DNA of 64,000 nucleotides from Sphaerisporangium fuscum. GTDB taxonomy: Bacteria; Actinomycetota; Actinomycetes; Streptosporangiales; Streptosporangiaceae. Both the position numbers and the translations under genes were made by a program. The notes under the pieces were generated by a model. The model was not told where the DNA came from. It made no database searches and was given only the letters and a program-made list of their open reading frames with translations. How positions within the stretch are numbered: the first letter of the stretch is position 1; each line of letters starts with the position of its first letter. This document shows, one piece after another, positions 1 through 8,527 of the stretch. Location: positions 124,001 through 188,000 of the forward strand of contig NZ_JAHDTF010000013.1 in the NCBI RefSeq assembly GCF_018531465.1, given 5' to 3'.

Positions 1-2
1 TG

Positions 3-1325
3 CGCGAGGAGAACCCCCGGGTCGTGGTCGCGATCGACGAGGAGGGCGGCACCGTCACCCGCCTGGAGGCGGTCACCGGCAGCTCCTGGCCGGGCAACGC
101 GGCACTCGGCGTGGTCGACGACACCGGGCGCACCGAGCGCACCGGCCGGGAGATCGGCGCGGTGCTGCGCGCGGTCGGCGTCAGCCTCGACTACGCGCCG
201 GACGCCGACGTCAACGCCGATCCCGCCAACCCGGTGATCGGCATCCGGTCGTTCGGCGCCGAGGCGGACCTCGTCGCCCGGCACACCGCCGCCTGGATCA
301 CCGGCTTGCAGGCCGCCGGCGTCGCCGCCTGCGCCAAGCACTTCCCCGGGCACGGCGACACCGTGACCGACTCCCACCTCGCGCTGCCCACCGTCCACGC
401 CTCGCGGGAGGTGCTGGAGCGCCGCGACCTGCCCCCGTTCCGCGCCGCCGTGGCCGCCGGCGTTCAGTCGATCATGTGCGGCCACCTCATGGTGCCGTCC
501 CTGGATCCGGAGCTGCCCGCCACCCTCAGCCGGCGGATCCTGACGGGGTTGCTGCGCGAGGAGCTGGGGTTCGGCGGCGTGGTGGTGACCGACGCGATCG
601 AGATGAAGGCGGTCGCGGCGCTCCTCCCCCAGACCGAGATCGCCGTGCGGGCGCTCGCGGCGGGCGCGGACGCGATCTGCGTCGGCGCGTCCTCCCCCGG
701 AGGTGAGAGCGTCACCGAGCTGCGGCGGGCGATAGTCCGGGCCGTGCACGAAGGCGTCCTCGCGGAGTCGCGCCTCGCCGAGGCGGCGGACCGGGTGCTC
801 GCCCTGTCGGCCTGGTACGACGCCCGCTCGGCGGAACACGCGCCCGCGGGGCCGCTCGACCCGGAGCACGGCGTCTCGGCGCTCGGGCTGGACACCGCGC
901 GGCGGGCGCTGCGCGTCACCCTCGGCGAGCCTCCGGAGGGACGTCCCGTCCTCACCCGGGCCCCGTTCGTCGTCGAGATGACCGCCCGGCCCCACCAGGC
1001 GATCGGCCAGGCCGCGCCGTACGGGGTGGGCGCGGCCCTTGCGGCGCGGCTGCCCGGCACCCGGCGCGCGGTCCTCACCCCGGACGGGCACGAGCCGCCC
1101 GGCCCCGATGAGCTGGCCGGCCGGCCTGTGGTTTTGGTCACCCACGACGCCCACCGGCACGGATGGATGCGGGACGGCGTGGAGCAGGTGCTGCGGGCCC
1201 GCCCGGACGCCCTCGTCGTCGAGACCGGCCTGCCCGGCCCGGCTACCGGGGCCGTCCACCTCGCCACCAACGGCAACTCGAGGGTCTCGGCGATCGCCGC
1301 CGCCGAGTGGCTGACAGGCGAGTGA
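3..1325 (+). CDS. nagZ: Glycoside hydrolase family 3, NagZ-type beta-N-acetylhexosaminidase (5' end outside window)
   Basis: Removes terminal N-acetylglucosamine from muropeptides or chito-oligosaccharides. The reading frame is open back to the window edge, so the true start lies upstream. Visible family marks are IDEEGGTVTR near the left edge, KHFPGHGDT followed by DSH (the His/Asp acid-base loop typical of NagZ), and VVTDAIEMKAV, whose Asp at 591-593 is the expected nucleophile. A C-terminal extension of about 150 residues follows the TIM barrel. The next gene, 88 bp downstream on the same strand, is a MurR/RpiR regulator, which supports a cell-wall amino-sugar recycling role. A secreted chitobiase-like role is possible because the N terminus and any signal peptide are missing. 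Confidence 0.88.
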   Translation, partial: REENPRVVVAIDEEGGTVTRLEAVTGSSWPGNAALGVVDDTGRTERTGREIGAVLRAVGVSLDYAPDADVNADPANPVIGIRSFGAEADLVARHTAAWITGLQAAGVAACAKHFPGHGDTVTDSHLALPTVHASREVLERRDLPPFRAAVAAGVQSIMCGHLMVPSLDPELPATLSRRILTGLLREELGFGGVVVTDAIEMKAVAALLPQTEIAVRALAAGADAICVGASSPGGESVTELRRAIVRAVHEGVLAESRLAEAADRVLALSAWYDARSAEHAPAGPLDPEHGVSALGLDTARRALRVTLGEPPEGRPVLTRAPFVVEMTARPHQAIGQAAPYGVGAALAARLPGTRRAVLTPDGHEPPGPDELAGRPVVLVTHDAHRHGWMRDGVEQVLRARPDALVVETGLPGPATGAVHLATNGNSRVSAIAAAEWLTGE

Positions 1326-1413
1326 ACCGGAACGTGAAGCCACACTTGAGGGGCGACGAGGGGTTCGAAACCGCCAGGATTGAGTAATCTGTCGGCAACA
1401 GCAAAGGAACCCC

Positions 1414-2325
1414 ATGATCGACCCGCAGCTACCGACCCCCGAGAACCTGGTCGCCCGGGTGCGGGCCGTGTTCCCCTCGCTCACGCCGTCCGCACAGATC
1501 ATCGCCAGTCTGATCCTCGACGACCCGGCGACGGTCGCCCGGAACACCATCACCGAGCTGAGCGCCGCCTCCGGCACCAGCGAGGCGACCATCGTGCGCA
1601 CCGCCCGTGTGCTCGGCTTCTCCGGCTACTCCCAGCTCAGGCTGGCGCTCGCCGCCGCGGCCGCCACCACCCGGCAGACGGGGCCCGACCGGCTCGTACC
1701 CGGCGACCTCGCCCCCGACGACCCGCTGTCCGACGTGATCGCCAAGGTCACCAGGGCCGAGACGGAGGCGCTGGAGGACACCGCGGCGCAGCTGTCCCCC
1801 GAGCGGCTCGGCGAGGTGGTCGACGCCATCACCGCGGCCCGCCGCATCGACGTGTACGGCGTCGCCGCCTCCGGGCTGGTGGCGATGGACATGGCGCAGA
1901 AGCTCCTGCGCATCGGCCTGTCGGCCCACGCCTTCACCGACGCGCACCTGGCCATGACCAGCGCCGTCCTGCTGAAGCCGGGTGACGTCGCCGTCGGCGT
2001 GAGCTGCACGGGCGAGACGCCGGACGTGCTGGAACCGATGCGCCGGGCGCGAAAGGCGGGCGTCACCACGGTGGCGATCACCAACAACCCCCGGTCGGCG
2101 CTGGCCGAGACCTCGACCCACGTGCTGATCTCCGCCGGCCGGGAGACCGCCTTCCGTCCCGGGGCGCTGGCCAGCAGGATCAGCCAGCTCCTCCTCGTCG
2201 ACTACGTCTTCGTCGGCGTCGCCCAGCGCACCTCCGAACTCTCCAACGAGGCCCTGCGCGCCACCCGCGCCGCCCTGGAACAGTTCGTCTCGGAATCCCG
2301 CCCCAAGAGCCGCCGCCCCTCGTAG
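1414..2325 (+). CDS. MurR/RpiR family transcriptional regulator
   Basis: A 303-residue sugar-phosphate-responsive regulator. The N-terminal winged-helix domain (about residues 5-80, including TITELSAASGTSEATIVRTA) is followed by a SIS sugar-isomerase domain (about 125-260) with the phosphosugar-binding stretches VYGVAASGLVAMDMAQK and GVSCTGETPDVL. ATG at 1414 is chosen because an AAAGGA ribosome site lies 6 nt before it. In this family the SIS domain binds GlcNAc-6-P, MurNAc-6-P or a related sugar phosphate. Its position just after the NagZ-type gene suggests it controls amino-sugar recycling; the effector itself is inference. Confidence 0.9.
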   Translation: MIDPQLPTPENLVARVRAVFPSLTPSAQIIASLILDDPATVARNTITELSAASGTSEATIVRTARVLGFSGYSQLRLALAAAAATTRQTGPDRLVPGDLAPDDPLSDVIAKVTRAETEALEDTAAQLSPERLGEVVDAITAARRIDVYGVAASGLVAMDMAQKLLRIGLSAHAFTDAHLAMTSAVLLKPGDVAVGVSCTGETPDVLEPMRRARKAGVTTVAITNNPRSALAETSTHVLISAGRETAFRPGALASRISQLLLVDYVFVGVAQRTSELSNEALRATRAALEQFVSESRPKSRRPS

Positions 2326-2351
2326 CCCTCCCACCCGACACCCGTGGCGTC

Positions 2352-2786
2352 TCAGCAGGGGATCTCGGTGAGTTCATCGACCACCAGGCCGGCGCCGATG
2401 CCGAGCAGCCAGACGTCCTTGACGAGGGCGGTGCCCTCCGGGGTCGGGCGCAGGCCTCTCAGGCCGCCCGTCTGGCGCATGCCGGGCGTCCGGAGGTACA
2501 GGCCCAGCAGCCCCGCGGCGAAACCCGTGAGCGCCGCGCCCGCGACCAGCGAGGGCACGACCGGCAGGATCAGCGCCGCACCGAGGGCGATCTCGGTCGT
2601 GGACAGCGTCCGGACGAACAGCACGGGGTCCAGGCGCTTGAGGAACGGGTAGGTGCCGGCGGCCATCTGGTGCAGCCCCGCCGCCGTCCGCTCGTCCGCT
2701 CCGATCTTGGAGATGCCGGAGTTGAGGATGACGGCGCCCGCGGCGATCCGCGGGGGAATCTGATGGGGACGTGCGAGAAACCGCAT
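2352..2786 (-). CDS. DoxX family membrane protein
   Basis: A 144-residue integral membrane protein with four predicted helices, of the DoxX/DoxD family. It begins MRFLARPHQIPPRIAAG, and the first helix contains AVILNSGISKIG. The start at 2786 is preferred over GTG 2828 because GGGAGGAG stands right before it. Members of this family are linked to redox or thiosulfate-related functions and to membrane oxidoreductase complexes, but the actinobacterial short forms are mostly uncharacterised. It converges with the RpiR gene and has no obvious operon partner. Confidence 0.8.
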   Translation of the reverse strand: MRFLARPHQIPPRIAAGAVILNSGISKIGADERTAAGLHQMAAGTYPFLKRLDPVLFVRTLSTTEIALGAALILPVVPSLVAGAALTGFAAGLLGLYLRTPGMRQTGGLRGLRPTPEGTALVKDVWLLGIGAGLVVDELTEIPC

Positions 2787-2933
2787 GGCTCCTCCCGGTG
2801 CTCTCGGGAGCGTGTGCACCAACCCCATACCCCGTCCGCCACCGGGCCTACCGGCTGACCTGCGCCTTCACGTCCGCGCCGGCCCCCGGCGGCGGCGCGG
2901 ACGGTTCCGCGCCGCCCGCGCTCCCGTGGCGGG

Positions 2934-3101
2934 TCACCTGACGTCGGAGGAGCGGAAGATCCGGGTCAGGGCGGTGACGGCGAGCACGATCAGGCCGATG
3001 ACCAGCGCCCACTTGAGGAGGCCGCCGATCAGGCTGAGCACGGTGCCGAGGAGGAAGAAGACGGCGATGGCTGCTACGACGAGAAGAAGAATGCGTCCCA
3101 T
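2934..3101 (-). CDS. Small two-helix membrane protein, 55 aa
   Basis: A 55-residue hydrophobic protein beginning MGRILLLVVAAIAVFFLLG, with two membrane segments (about residues 3-28 and 31-45) and a short basic/acidic tail ending SSDVR. I recognise it only as a small actinobacterial hypothetical. The ATG is supported by a TAGCGT -10 element that ends 7 nt upstream (3109-3114 on the minus strand), which would make a leaderless transcript. Codon use is typical of the region, with G or C in most third positions. No function can be assigned. Confidence 0.65.
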   Translation of the reverse strand: MGRILLLVVAAIAVFFLLGTVLSLIGGLLKWALVIGLIVLAVTALTRIFRSSDVR

Positions 3102-3231
3102 GGCGTACACGCTAGGGCGTTGTCAGGCGCCGCGATATGGGAGGAAGCGGACTTCAGGGGCGAGTCAGGGTCGGCCCTGAGAGCAGGATGAGGGTCCACA
3201 CCGGGGGCCCGGCGGGGCCGCGGGCACGCGT

Positions 3232-3267
3232 ATGCGGATCACCGCCCGCGGCGGCGGTGATCCGCAT
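3232..3267 (-). terminator. 15-bp perfect hairpin after the secreted repeat protein gene
   Basis: A perfect 15-bp inverted repeat (3232-3246 with 3253-3267) and a 6-nt loop lies 8 bp beyond the stop codon of the minus-strand gene that ends at 3275. There is no U tract, so termination is inferred from position and strength. Confidence 0.6.
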
Positions 3268-3274
3268 TTCCCGG

Positions 3275-3988
3275 TCAGAGGACGGCGCAGCCGACGCGGA
3301 CGGGGACCCTGGCCGACCAGCGGCCGGAGAGGACGTCCTGCGCCTGCGCGTAGCCGTTGGCGGGCCGCCCCGTCGCCGAGCAGTCGAAGATCCCGGTCTT
3401 CTTGCCGAAGCTGCCCGCGACGAAGCCGCCGTGCGCGCTGGCGTTCACGGTGCCGCTCCACAGCAGGCGGCCGGTGTTGTAGCGGATGTAGAGCCTGACC
3501 TGGCCGAAGTTGTAGTGGTCGCCGCTGAGCTTGATGCGGGGGATGTCGTCGACGGAGGTCGTGGTGGAGGTGCCGTCCCCGTTGTCGCGCGGCGGAACGG
3601 TGTAGCGGTTGATCCACAGCCGCACCGACACCTTCCGGTCGGCCGCCTGGCGGTTGTCGGCGGCGGCCTGGGAGCGGACGGCCGAGGTGACGCAGACGTC
3701 GTCGCCGGTGAAGGCCTCGCGCCAGACGTAGCCGTTGACGCAGGTGTGCGGGCCGAAGGCGCCGGAGGTCCAGCGGCTCGCCGCGGCGGCGTTGTCGGCG
3801 CGGGTCTGGTTGCGGGTCGCCGAGGTGACGCACACGTGGTCGGACGGACGGGCCTCGCGCCAGACGTAGCCCTCCAGGCAGGTGTCGGCGCCGAAGTCAC
3901 CGGACGCGGCGGAGGCGGAGGTGGCCGGGACGGTGATCGACAGGCCGGCCACCGCGGCGACGGCGAGGCCGAGAAGGGTGCGCTTCAT
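3275..3988 (-). CDS. Secreted protein with two CxxGYVWREA repeats
   Basis: A 237-residue exported protein. Residues 1-28 form a Sec signal peptide (MKRTLLGLAVAAVAG, with an AXA cleavage site near SASAAS). Two tandem repeats of about 42 residues follow, each with the pattern TC-xx-GYVWREA-x4-DxVCVTSA-x-R-x-Q-x3-DN, so each carries a Cys pair that could form a disulfide. The C-terminal 120 residues look like a beta-rich domain. ATG 3988 has an AGGAG site and is preferred over a longer frame opening at 4087. The repeat occurs in many actinobacterial secreted proteins without known function. It stands alone between hairpins and the glucosaminidase gene. Confidence 0.75.
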   Translation of the reverse strand: MKRTLLGLAVAAVAGLSITVPATSASAASGDFGADTCLEGYVWREARPSDHVCVTSATRNQTRADNAAAASRWTSGAFGPHTCVNGYVWREAFTGDDVCVTSAVRSQAAADNRQAADRKVSVRLWINRYTVPPRDNGDGTSTTTSVDDIPRIKLSGDHYNFGQVRLYIRYNTGRLLWSGTVNASAHGGFVAGSFGKKTGIFDCSATGRPANGYAQAQDVLSGRWSARVPVRVGCAVL

Positions 3989-4170
3989 CGTTCTGCTCCT
4001 GGGTGCGAGTGGGTCCCGGGTCCGGTCGGTTCCGGGTGGCGCACATCCAGTAGAGACGCGACCGCCTGCACACTCATTGACGGTCACTTGACGTCACACC
4101 GTGCAAGCCGTCTGCAAGGAACGCAAGCGCCACATCGAGGGTTCCCCGCCGTACGACGGCGCGAGTGGGG

Positions 4171-7100
4171 TCAGGAGGGGGTGAGGGTGAGTTCGTCGAT
4201 GTTGGGGCCGCCGTTGGCGGTGGTGGCGGTCGCGCGGATCCTGTTCGTGCCCGCCGTCAGGGTGACGGTGACGGTCCTGTCCGCCCAGGTGTCCCAGTCG
4301 GCGGTGCCGTTGAAGGCGACGCCTGGGACCGCCGTGGCGCCGTTCACCGAGACGTCCAGCGGGCGGTTGACGGTGGTGCCGTTGGCGTACCGGAAGGTGA
4401 CGGTGGCGGGGCCGGCCGAGGCGGCCTCGACGGTCCACTCGATGGAGCCGCCGGTGACGTTGACGTAGTCGACGAAGCCGCTGCCGGTGTAGCCGGTGTG
4501 GTCGGTGGCCACGGTGGCCTGGGAGAGGGTGGCTTCCTCGGCCTGGTAGTCGGTGCTCGGGCCCGGTCCTCCGGACCCGTCGGCCGGGACGGTCCGGGTG
4601 GTGACGTTCCACCCCGACACCCGCACGCTCGGCGCGGACCCCTTCAGGTCGGAGGTCCGGTAGGTGGCGGTGAGGGTCGTGGACTCGCCCGGCCAGAGGC
4701 TGACCGCGTTGTCCGACCACTGCACCGGCAGCACCGGCCTGCCCGCCGAGTCGACCACATGGGCGTCGAGGTAGAACGCGGGGACCTTGCCCGTGCCGGT
4801 GTTCGTCAGCGTCACCGTGGTCGTGGTGGTGGGACCGGAGGACGAGGACGAGGCGGACGCCGACAGCGGCGACCGCGCCATCCCGGCCAGGCCGGTCAGG
4901 TCGGCGTAGCTGCTGGTCGGCACGTAGTACCAGTCGTTCTTGGCCCAGTCGATCACGTCGGCCTTGGTGGACAGCCAGTACACGTTCCTGTCGATCTCGC
5001 GGCCGCCGTCGCTCAGGGTGAGGCGCACGAGGTAGGTCGTGGACAGGCCGCTGATCGACGGGATGGTGACGGCCGTGGCGTTGCCGCCGTCGCCCGGCAC
5101 GGTGACCGTGGCGGTGTTGGTGTACTTGTTCGTGCCGTCGAGGTTGCAGACGTCGGTGCGCACCGTCAGGCCCGGGGCCGCCGCGTGGTTCTGGTTCACC
5201 ACGACGACCTTCTTGTTGTCGTAGGAGTACAGCACGTGGAGCGGTTTGTTGGCCTCGCGGGCGCCGTGGTACGACCCGCCCTGGTCGAGGTAGGTGTCGA
5301 ACAGTTGCCAGTGCAGGGAGCTCCAGCCGCTGTTGAGCATCCAGTAGATCACCCCGGTGGAGGGGTCGCCGGAGTCGGTGAAGTTGCGCCGGTAGGCCTC
5401 GTACTGCGCCCTGATGTTCTCGTACTGCTGCAGCTGGGCCTTGCGGACGTAGTCGTCCAGGCTGGTGGCGGTGCCGTACCTGCCGTTGATCGCGTTGTCG
5501 AAGATCTTGAGGGTGTTGAAGGTGCCGGACGGCGAGCGGTGGTACTGGGCCGCGTTCGGGCTCTTCCACAGCGTGTCGAGCTCGCCGGCGGACATCATCC
5601 GCTTCAGTGAGTCGAGGGTGGGGACGTCGGGCCCGGCGCCGGTCTCGGAGTTGAAGCCGAACGCGCCGCCCTCCCGTTTGGTGAACCAGTAGTTCGGCGG
5701 CACCCAGTCGTACGGGCCGGTCATCTTCATGCCGGAGGAGCCCAGGGTGGGTGAGGACTTGTCGGAGGCGGCGGCGACGACGGGGGTCTTCCAGTCGGCG
5801 GCGTCCAGCGCGGCCAGGTAGTTCGTCTCCTGCTGGGCGTTGGGGGCGAAGTCGCTGCCGATCAGGAAGGTGAAGACGCTCGGGTGGTCGCGCAGCCGGA
5901 CGGCCTCGGCGGTCATGGAGTCCTTGGCGACGGTGTAGTCGGTGGGGTTCCAGGTGTCGCCGGGCTCGCTCCCGTTGGTCTGGCCCTCCCACTTGTCGCA
6001 GCACTCCCAGCCGGCCATGACGAGGATGCCCATCTGGTCGGTCAGGTCGAACAGCTCGTCGTTCTCCAGGTGGCCTTCGAGCCGGATGGTGTTGAGGCCG
6101 AGGTCGCGGACGTACCGGAGCTTGTCCTGCGCGTACACCGGGTCCCAGCGCAGGAACAGGTCCGGCGACCAGCCGCCGCCGCGGATGAGCAGCGGCCTGC
6201 CGTTGATCTTGTAGAGGCGGTGGCCGCTGCCGTCCAGGGACGAGGTCACCGAGCGGATCCCGAACCGGGTGTGCGCGGTGTCGCTGGCGGCGCCGCCGAC
6301 CGTGGCGGTGAGGTCCAGGTCGTACAGCGGCTGCCCGCCCATGCCGTACGGCCACCAGACCTGCGGCGAGGTGATGGACTGCGTGAAGGTCAGGGTCTTG
6401 GTCTGCCCGGCCGCGAGGTCGACGTCCTGGCTGAGCCGGGAGGAGCCGAGGGTGCCGGACACGGTCGCGTGGACGGGGGCGCCGGAGTCGTTGCGCGCGT
6501 CGACCTTGACGGTGAGGTCGGCCCGGTCGAGCCCGGAGGTGAGGCCGGTCACCACGTGGGCGCCGCGCAGGGCGACGGGCCCGCCGCGCCGGACGACCAC
6601 GTCGCGGAAGATGCCCATGTTCTTGTCGGGCGGGGTCTGCACCCAGTCGATCCAGCCCATGGTGAGGTGCTTGTTGGGGTCGTTGGGGTTGACCTTGAAG
6701 GCGACGGAGTTGACGCCGGGGTGCACGAGCGAGGTGACGTCCAGTTCGTGCCGGGTGTAGGCGCCGGTCACCTCGGCCGCCGTCGCCACCTGGCTTCCGT
6801 TGACCCACACGTCGGCACTGGAGATCACGCCGGTGACGTCGAGGAAGGTCTTCAGGCCGGTCTCACCGCCGAGGGTGAAGTCCGACCGGTACCACCAGGG
6901 GACGGCGAAGTCCGCGGCGGGGATGTTCTTCATGTTCGTGGAGTAGAACGGGTCGGCGTACTTGCCGTTCTTCAGCAGCCCGGCGAGCACGGTGGAGCGC
7001 GGGCCCACGGGATACCAGCCGGAGGCCGCGTAGCCGGGCGTGGAGATCGCCGCTCCGGAGTCGGCGACCGCGGACGACGACTGGATCCGGTATCCGTCGA

Positions 7101-7251
7101 GGGGCGAGGCGGCGACGGCGGCCCGGACCGCCGCGCCGCCTCCCGGCGTGGTGGCCGCCAGGGCCGGGACCCCTCCCCCGGCGGCCAGCGCCGACACGAT
7201 CGCGGCCAGCAGCCGCGCTCTCACCCAGGTACGCCTGCCAACTGTGACCAT
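4171..7251 (-). CDS. csxA: Secreted exo-beta-D-glucosaminidase (GH2) with C-terminal CBM35
   Basis: Releases glucosamine from the non-reducing ends of chitosan oligomers. The 1026-residue length, signal peptide (residues 1-32), GH2 sandwich-barrel-sandwich architecture and C-terminal CBM35 (about 895-1026, starting DYQAEEATL) match the Amycolatopsis CsxA subfamily. In this subfamily the usual GH2 Asn-Glu pair is replaced by Ser-Asp; here it is LIGSDFAPN with Asp467 as the acid/base, and the nucleophile is Glu536 in GFNSETGAGP. The ATG at 7251 has a GGAG site. A perfect palindrome 26 nt upstream is the likely operator. Mannosylglycoprotein endo-beta-mannosidase is a common mis-annotation for this subfamily. 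Confidence 0.9.
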   Translation of the reverse strand: MVTVGRRTWVRARLLAAIVSALAAGGGVPALAATTPGGGAAVRAAVAASPLDGYRIQSSSAVADSGAAISTPGYAASGWYPVGPRSTVLAGLLKNGKYADPFYSTNMKNIPAADFAVPWWYRSDFTLGGETGLKTFLDVTGVISSADVWVNGSQVATAAEVTGAYTRHELDVTSLVHPGVNSVAFKVNPNDPNKHLTMGWIDWVQTPPDKNMGIFRDVVVRRGGPVALRGAHVVTGLTSGLDRADLTVKVDARNDSGAPVHATVSGTLGSSRLSQDVDLAAGQTKTLTFTQSITSPQVWWPYGMGGQPLYDLDLTATVGGAASDTAHTRFGIRSVTSSLDGSGHRLYKINGRPLLIRGGGWSPDLFLRWDPVYAQDKLRYVRDLGLNTIRLEGHLENDELFDLTDQMGILVMAGWECCDKWEGQTNGSEPGDTWNPTDYTVAKDSMTAEAVRLRDHPSVFTFLIGSDFAPNAQQETNYLAALDAADWKTPVVAAASDKSSPTLGSSGMKMTGPYDWVPPNYWFTKREGGAFGFNSETGAGPDVPTLDSLKRMMSAGELDTLWKSPNAAQYHRSPSGTFNTLKIFDNAINGRYGTATSLDDYVRKAQLQQYENIRAQYEAYRRNFTDSGDPSTGVIYWMLNSGWSSLHWQLFDTYLDQGGSYHGAREANKPLHVLYSYDNKKVVVVNQNHAAAPGLTVRTDVCNLDGTNKYTNTATVTVPGDGGNATAVTIPSISGLSTTYLVRLTLSDGGREIDRNVYWLSTKADVIDWAKNDWYYVPTSSYADLTGLAGMARSPLSASASSSSSGPTTTTTVTLTNTGTGKVPAFYLDAHVVDSAGRPVLPVQWSDNAVSLWPGESTTLTATYRTSDLKGSAPSVRVSGWNVTTRTVPADGSGGPGPSTDYQAEEATLSQATVATDHTGYTGSGFVDYVNVTGGSIEWTVEAASAGPATVTFRYANGTTVNRPLDVSVNGATAVPGVAFNGTADWDTWADRTVTVTLTAGTNRIRATATTANGGPNIDELTLTPS

Positions 7252-7276
7252 CGGTAGCTCCGGTGGGGCAAGGTTA

Positions 7277-7295
7277 GTTAAGGAGCCTCCTTAAC
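7277..7295 (-). promoter_or_regulatory. Perfect 9-1-9 palindrome, probable operator of the glucosaminidase gene
   Basis: GTTAAGGAG-C-CTCCTTAAC is a perfect inverted repeat 26-44 nt upstream of the glucosaminidase start. It lies in the most AT-rich patch of this gap, where a repressor would block the promoter. ROK-family repressors of chitosan-degradation genes in Streptomyces bind AT-flanked palindromes of this general type; which regulator acts here is inference. Confidence 0.6.
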
Positions 7296-7345
7296 CATTG
7301 CCCTGGATTTTGAGCCCACCCGATGGATCAGTCAAGGCCACCGGC

Positions 7346-8404
7346 TCAGAGCGGCACGGCGAACACGACGCGGCGGTGCCGGAACTCGGTCAGACTCCAG
7401 AGCTGCCCCTTCTCGCTCCAGCACGTCAGGTCTTCGGGGCCGACCGGGAACCTGCGCACCGCGGTCGTCTTCCCGCCCTCCACCACCAGCAGCGAGCCGT
7501 TGCTCGCGGCGGAGGCGGCCTGGCTGAGGTACCAGCGGCCGCCGCGCGACAGCGCGCCCTGGATCTTCGCGGCCGGGAGGGCGTAGGCGTCCGAGGCCGC
7601 CACCCGGCCGTCGGCCCCCGCCGCGAGGGTGCCGTCCGCCGCGATCGGCCAGCGCGCCACCCGTCCCACCTTGCCCGGCTCCTCGGCCGGGTCGACGTAC
7701 TCACCGGAGACCAGCGTGTGGGGGCTCGTGCTCCGGTCGACGGCCGCGAAGGAGAACCTCGCCGATCCGGTGCCCGTCCAGGTGTCCACCTGCGGCATCA
7801 CGTACCGGTAGCCGTAGGCGTGGTACCGCCCGCCCTGCAGCCCGATCTTGTCGTCGTCGCCCTTCACCTCGTAGATGTGCCGGGTGTCGAACACCCGCAG
7901 GCCGCGGGAGGTGTCGGCGACGTAGATCAGGTCGCCGTACCAGGCGATGCCGCCCGCGTGGATGTCGATCGCGCCGTACGACGAGCCCTTGGGCAGGACC
8001 AGCAGGACGTGCCGGTACTTCTTCGTCGCCGGGCTGAGGAACGACAGCCGGATGCCGCGCTCGGGCTTCGGCCCGTCCGGCTTCCAGTACCAGCTGACGG
8101 CCAGCGCCTGCACGTCCTTACGCCCGGCCTCGGAAGTCGCGGTCACGCCCTGCGGGTACCAGTCGGGGGTGTCGTCGTCGCCGTCCTCCCAGCAGTACCA
8201 GTCGGCGGGCCGGGGGTCCATGGAGCCGAACGCCGTCGTCCTGCCCTTGTGAGCGGCGTCGCGGTTGGCGTCGGCCAGCACGGTGGCGAGATCACGTCTC
8301 GGCAGGGCCTTGGCCAGCGTCTCCACCGCCTGTGGAAGGTCGCCGGTGTTCCGCCGGAGCAGGAACGGCGCCGGGTCGGTCGCGGTCATCAGGCTGGAAC
8401 TCAC
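7346..8404 (-). CDS. Conserved hypothetical protein, probable beta-propeller-like
   Basis: A 352-residue protein with no recognised catalytic motif. It has Trp/Gly/Asp-rich beta-strand blocks spaced like propeller blades, including AIDIHAGGIAWYGDLIYVADTS and a final LWSLTEFRHRRVVFAVPL-type strand. Related proteins are common hypotheticals in Streptomyces. GTG 8404 is chosen because a G-rich ribosome site (GGGGGGAC) lies 6 nt upstream, while the ATG at 8389 has none; neither start gives a clear signal peptide. It lies 123 bp downstream of the AraC-type gene on the same strand but probably has its own promoter. Function unknown. Confidence 0.65.
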   Translation of the reverse strand: MSSSLMTATDPAPFLLRRNTGDLPQAVETLAKALPRRDLATVLADANRDAAHKGRTTAFGSMDPRPADWYCWEDGDDDTPDWYPQGVTATSEAGRKDVQALAVSWYWKPDGPKPERGIRLSFLSPATKKYRHVLLVLPKGSSYGAIDIHAGGIAWYGDLIYVADTSRGLRVFDTRHIYEVKGDDDKIGLQGGRYHAYGYRYVMPQVDTWTGTGSARFSFAAVDRSTSPHTLVSGEYVDPAEEPGKVGRVARWPIAADGTLAAGADGRVAASDAYALPAAKIQGALSRGGRWYLSQAASAASNGSLLVVEGGKTTAVRRFPVGPEDLTCWSEKGQLWSLTEFRHRRVVFAVPL

Positions 8405-8527
8405 GCGGATGTCCCCCCGTCGTGGGTCAGGAGCGGGAGGCCACCTCACCCCACTCGGCGGCGTCCCCGCTCAACCGAAGATCAACCCCGACAGTCTCCC
8501 CCAGGCGCGACATATCCGTCTACGCAA

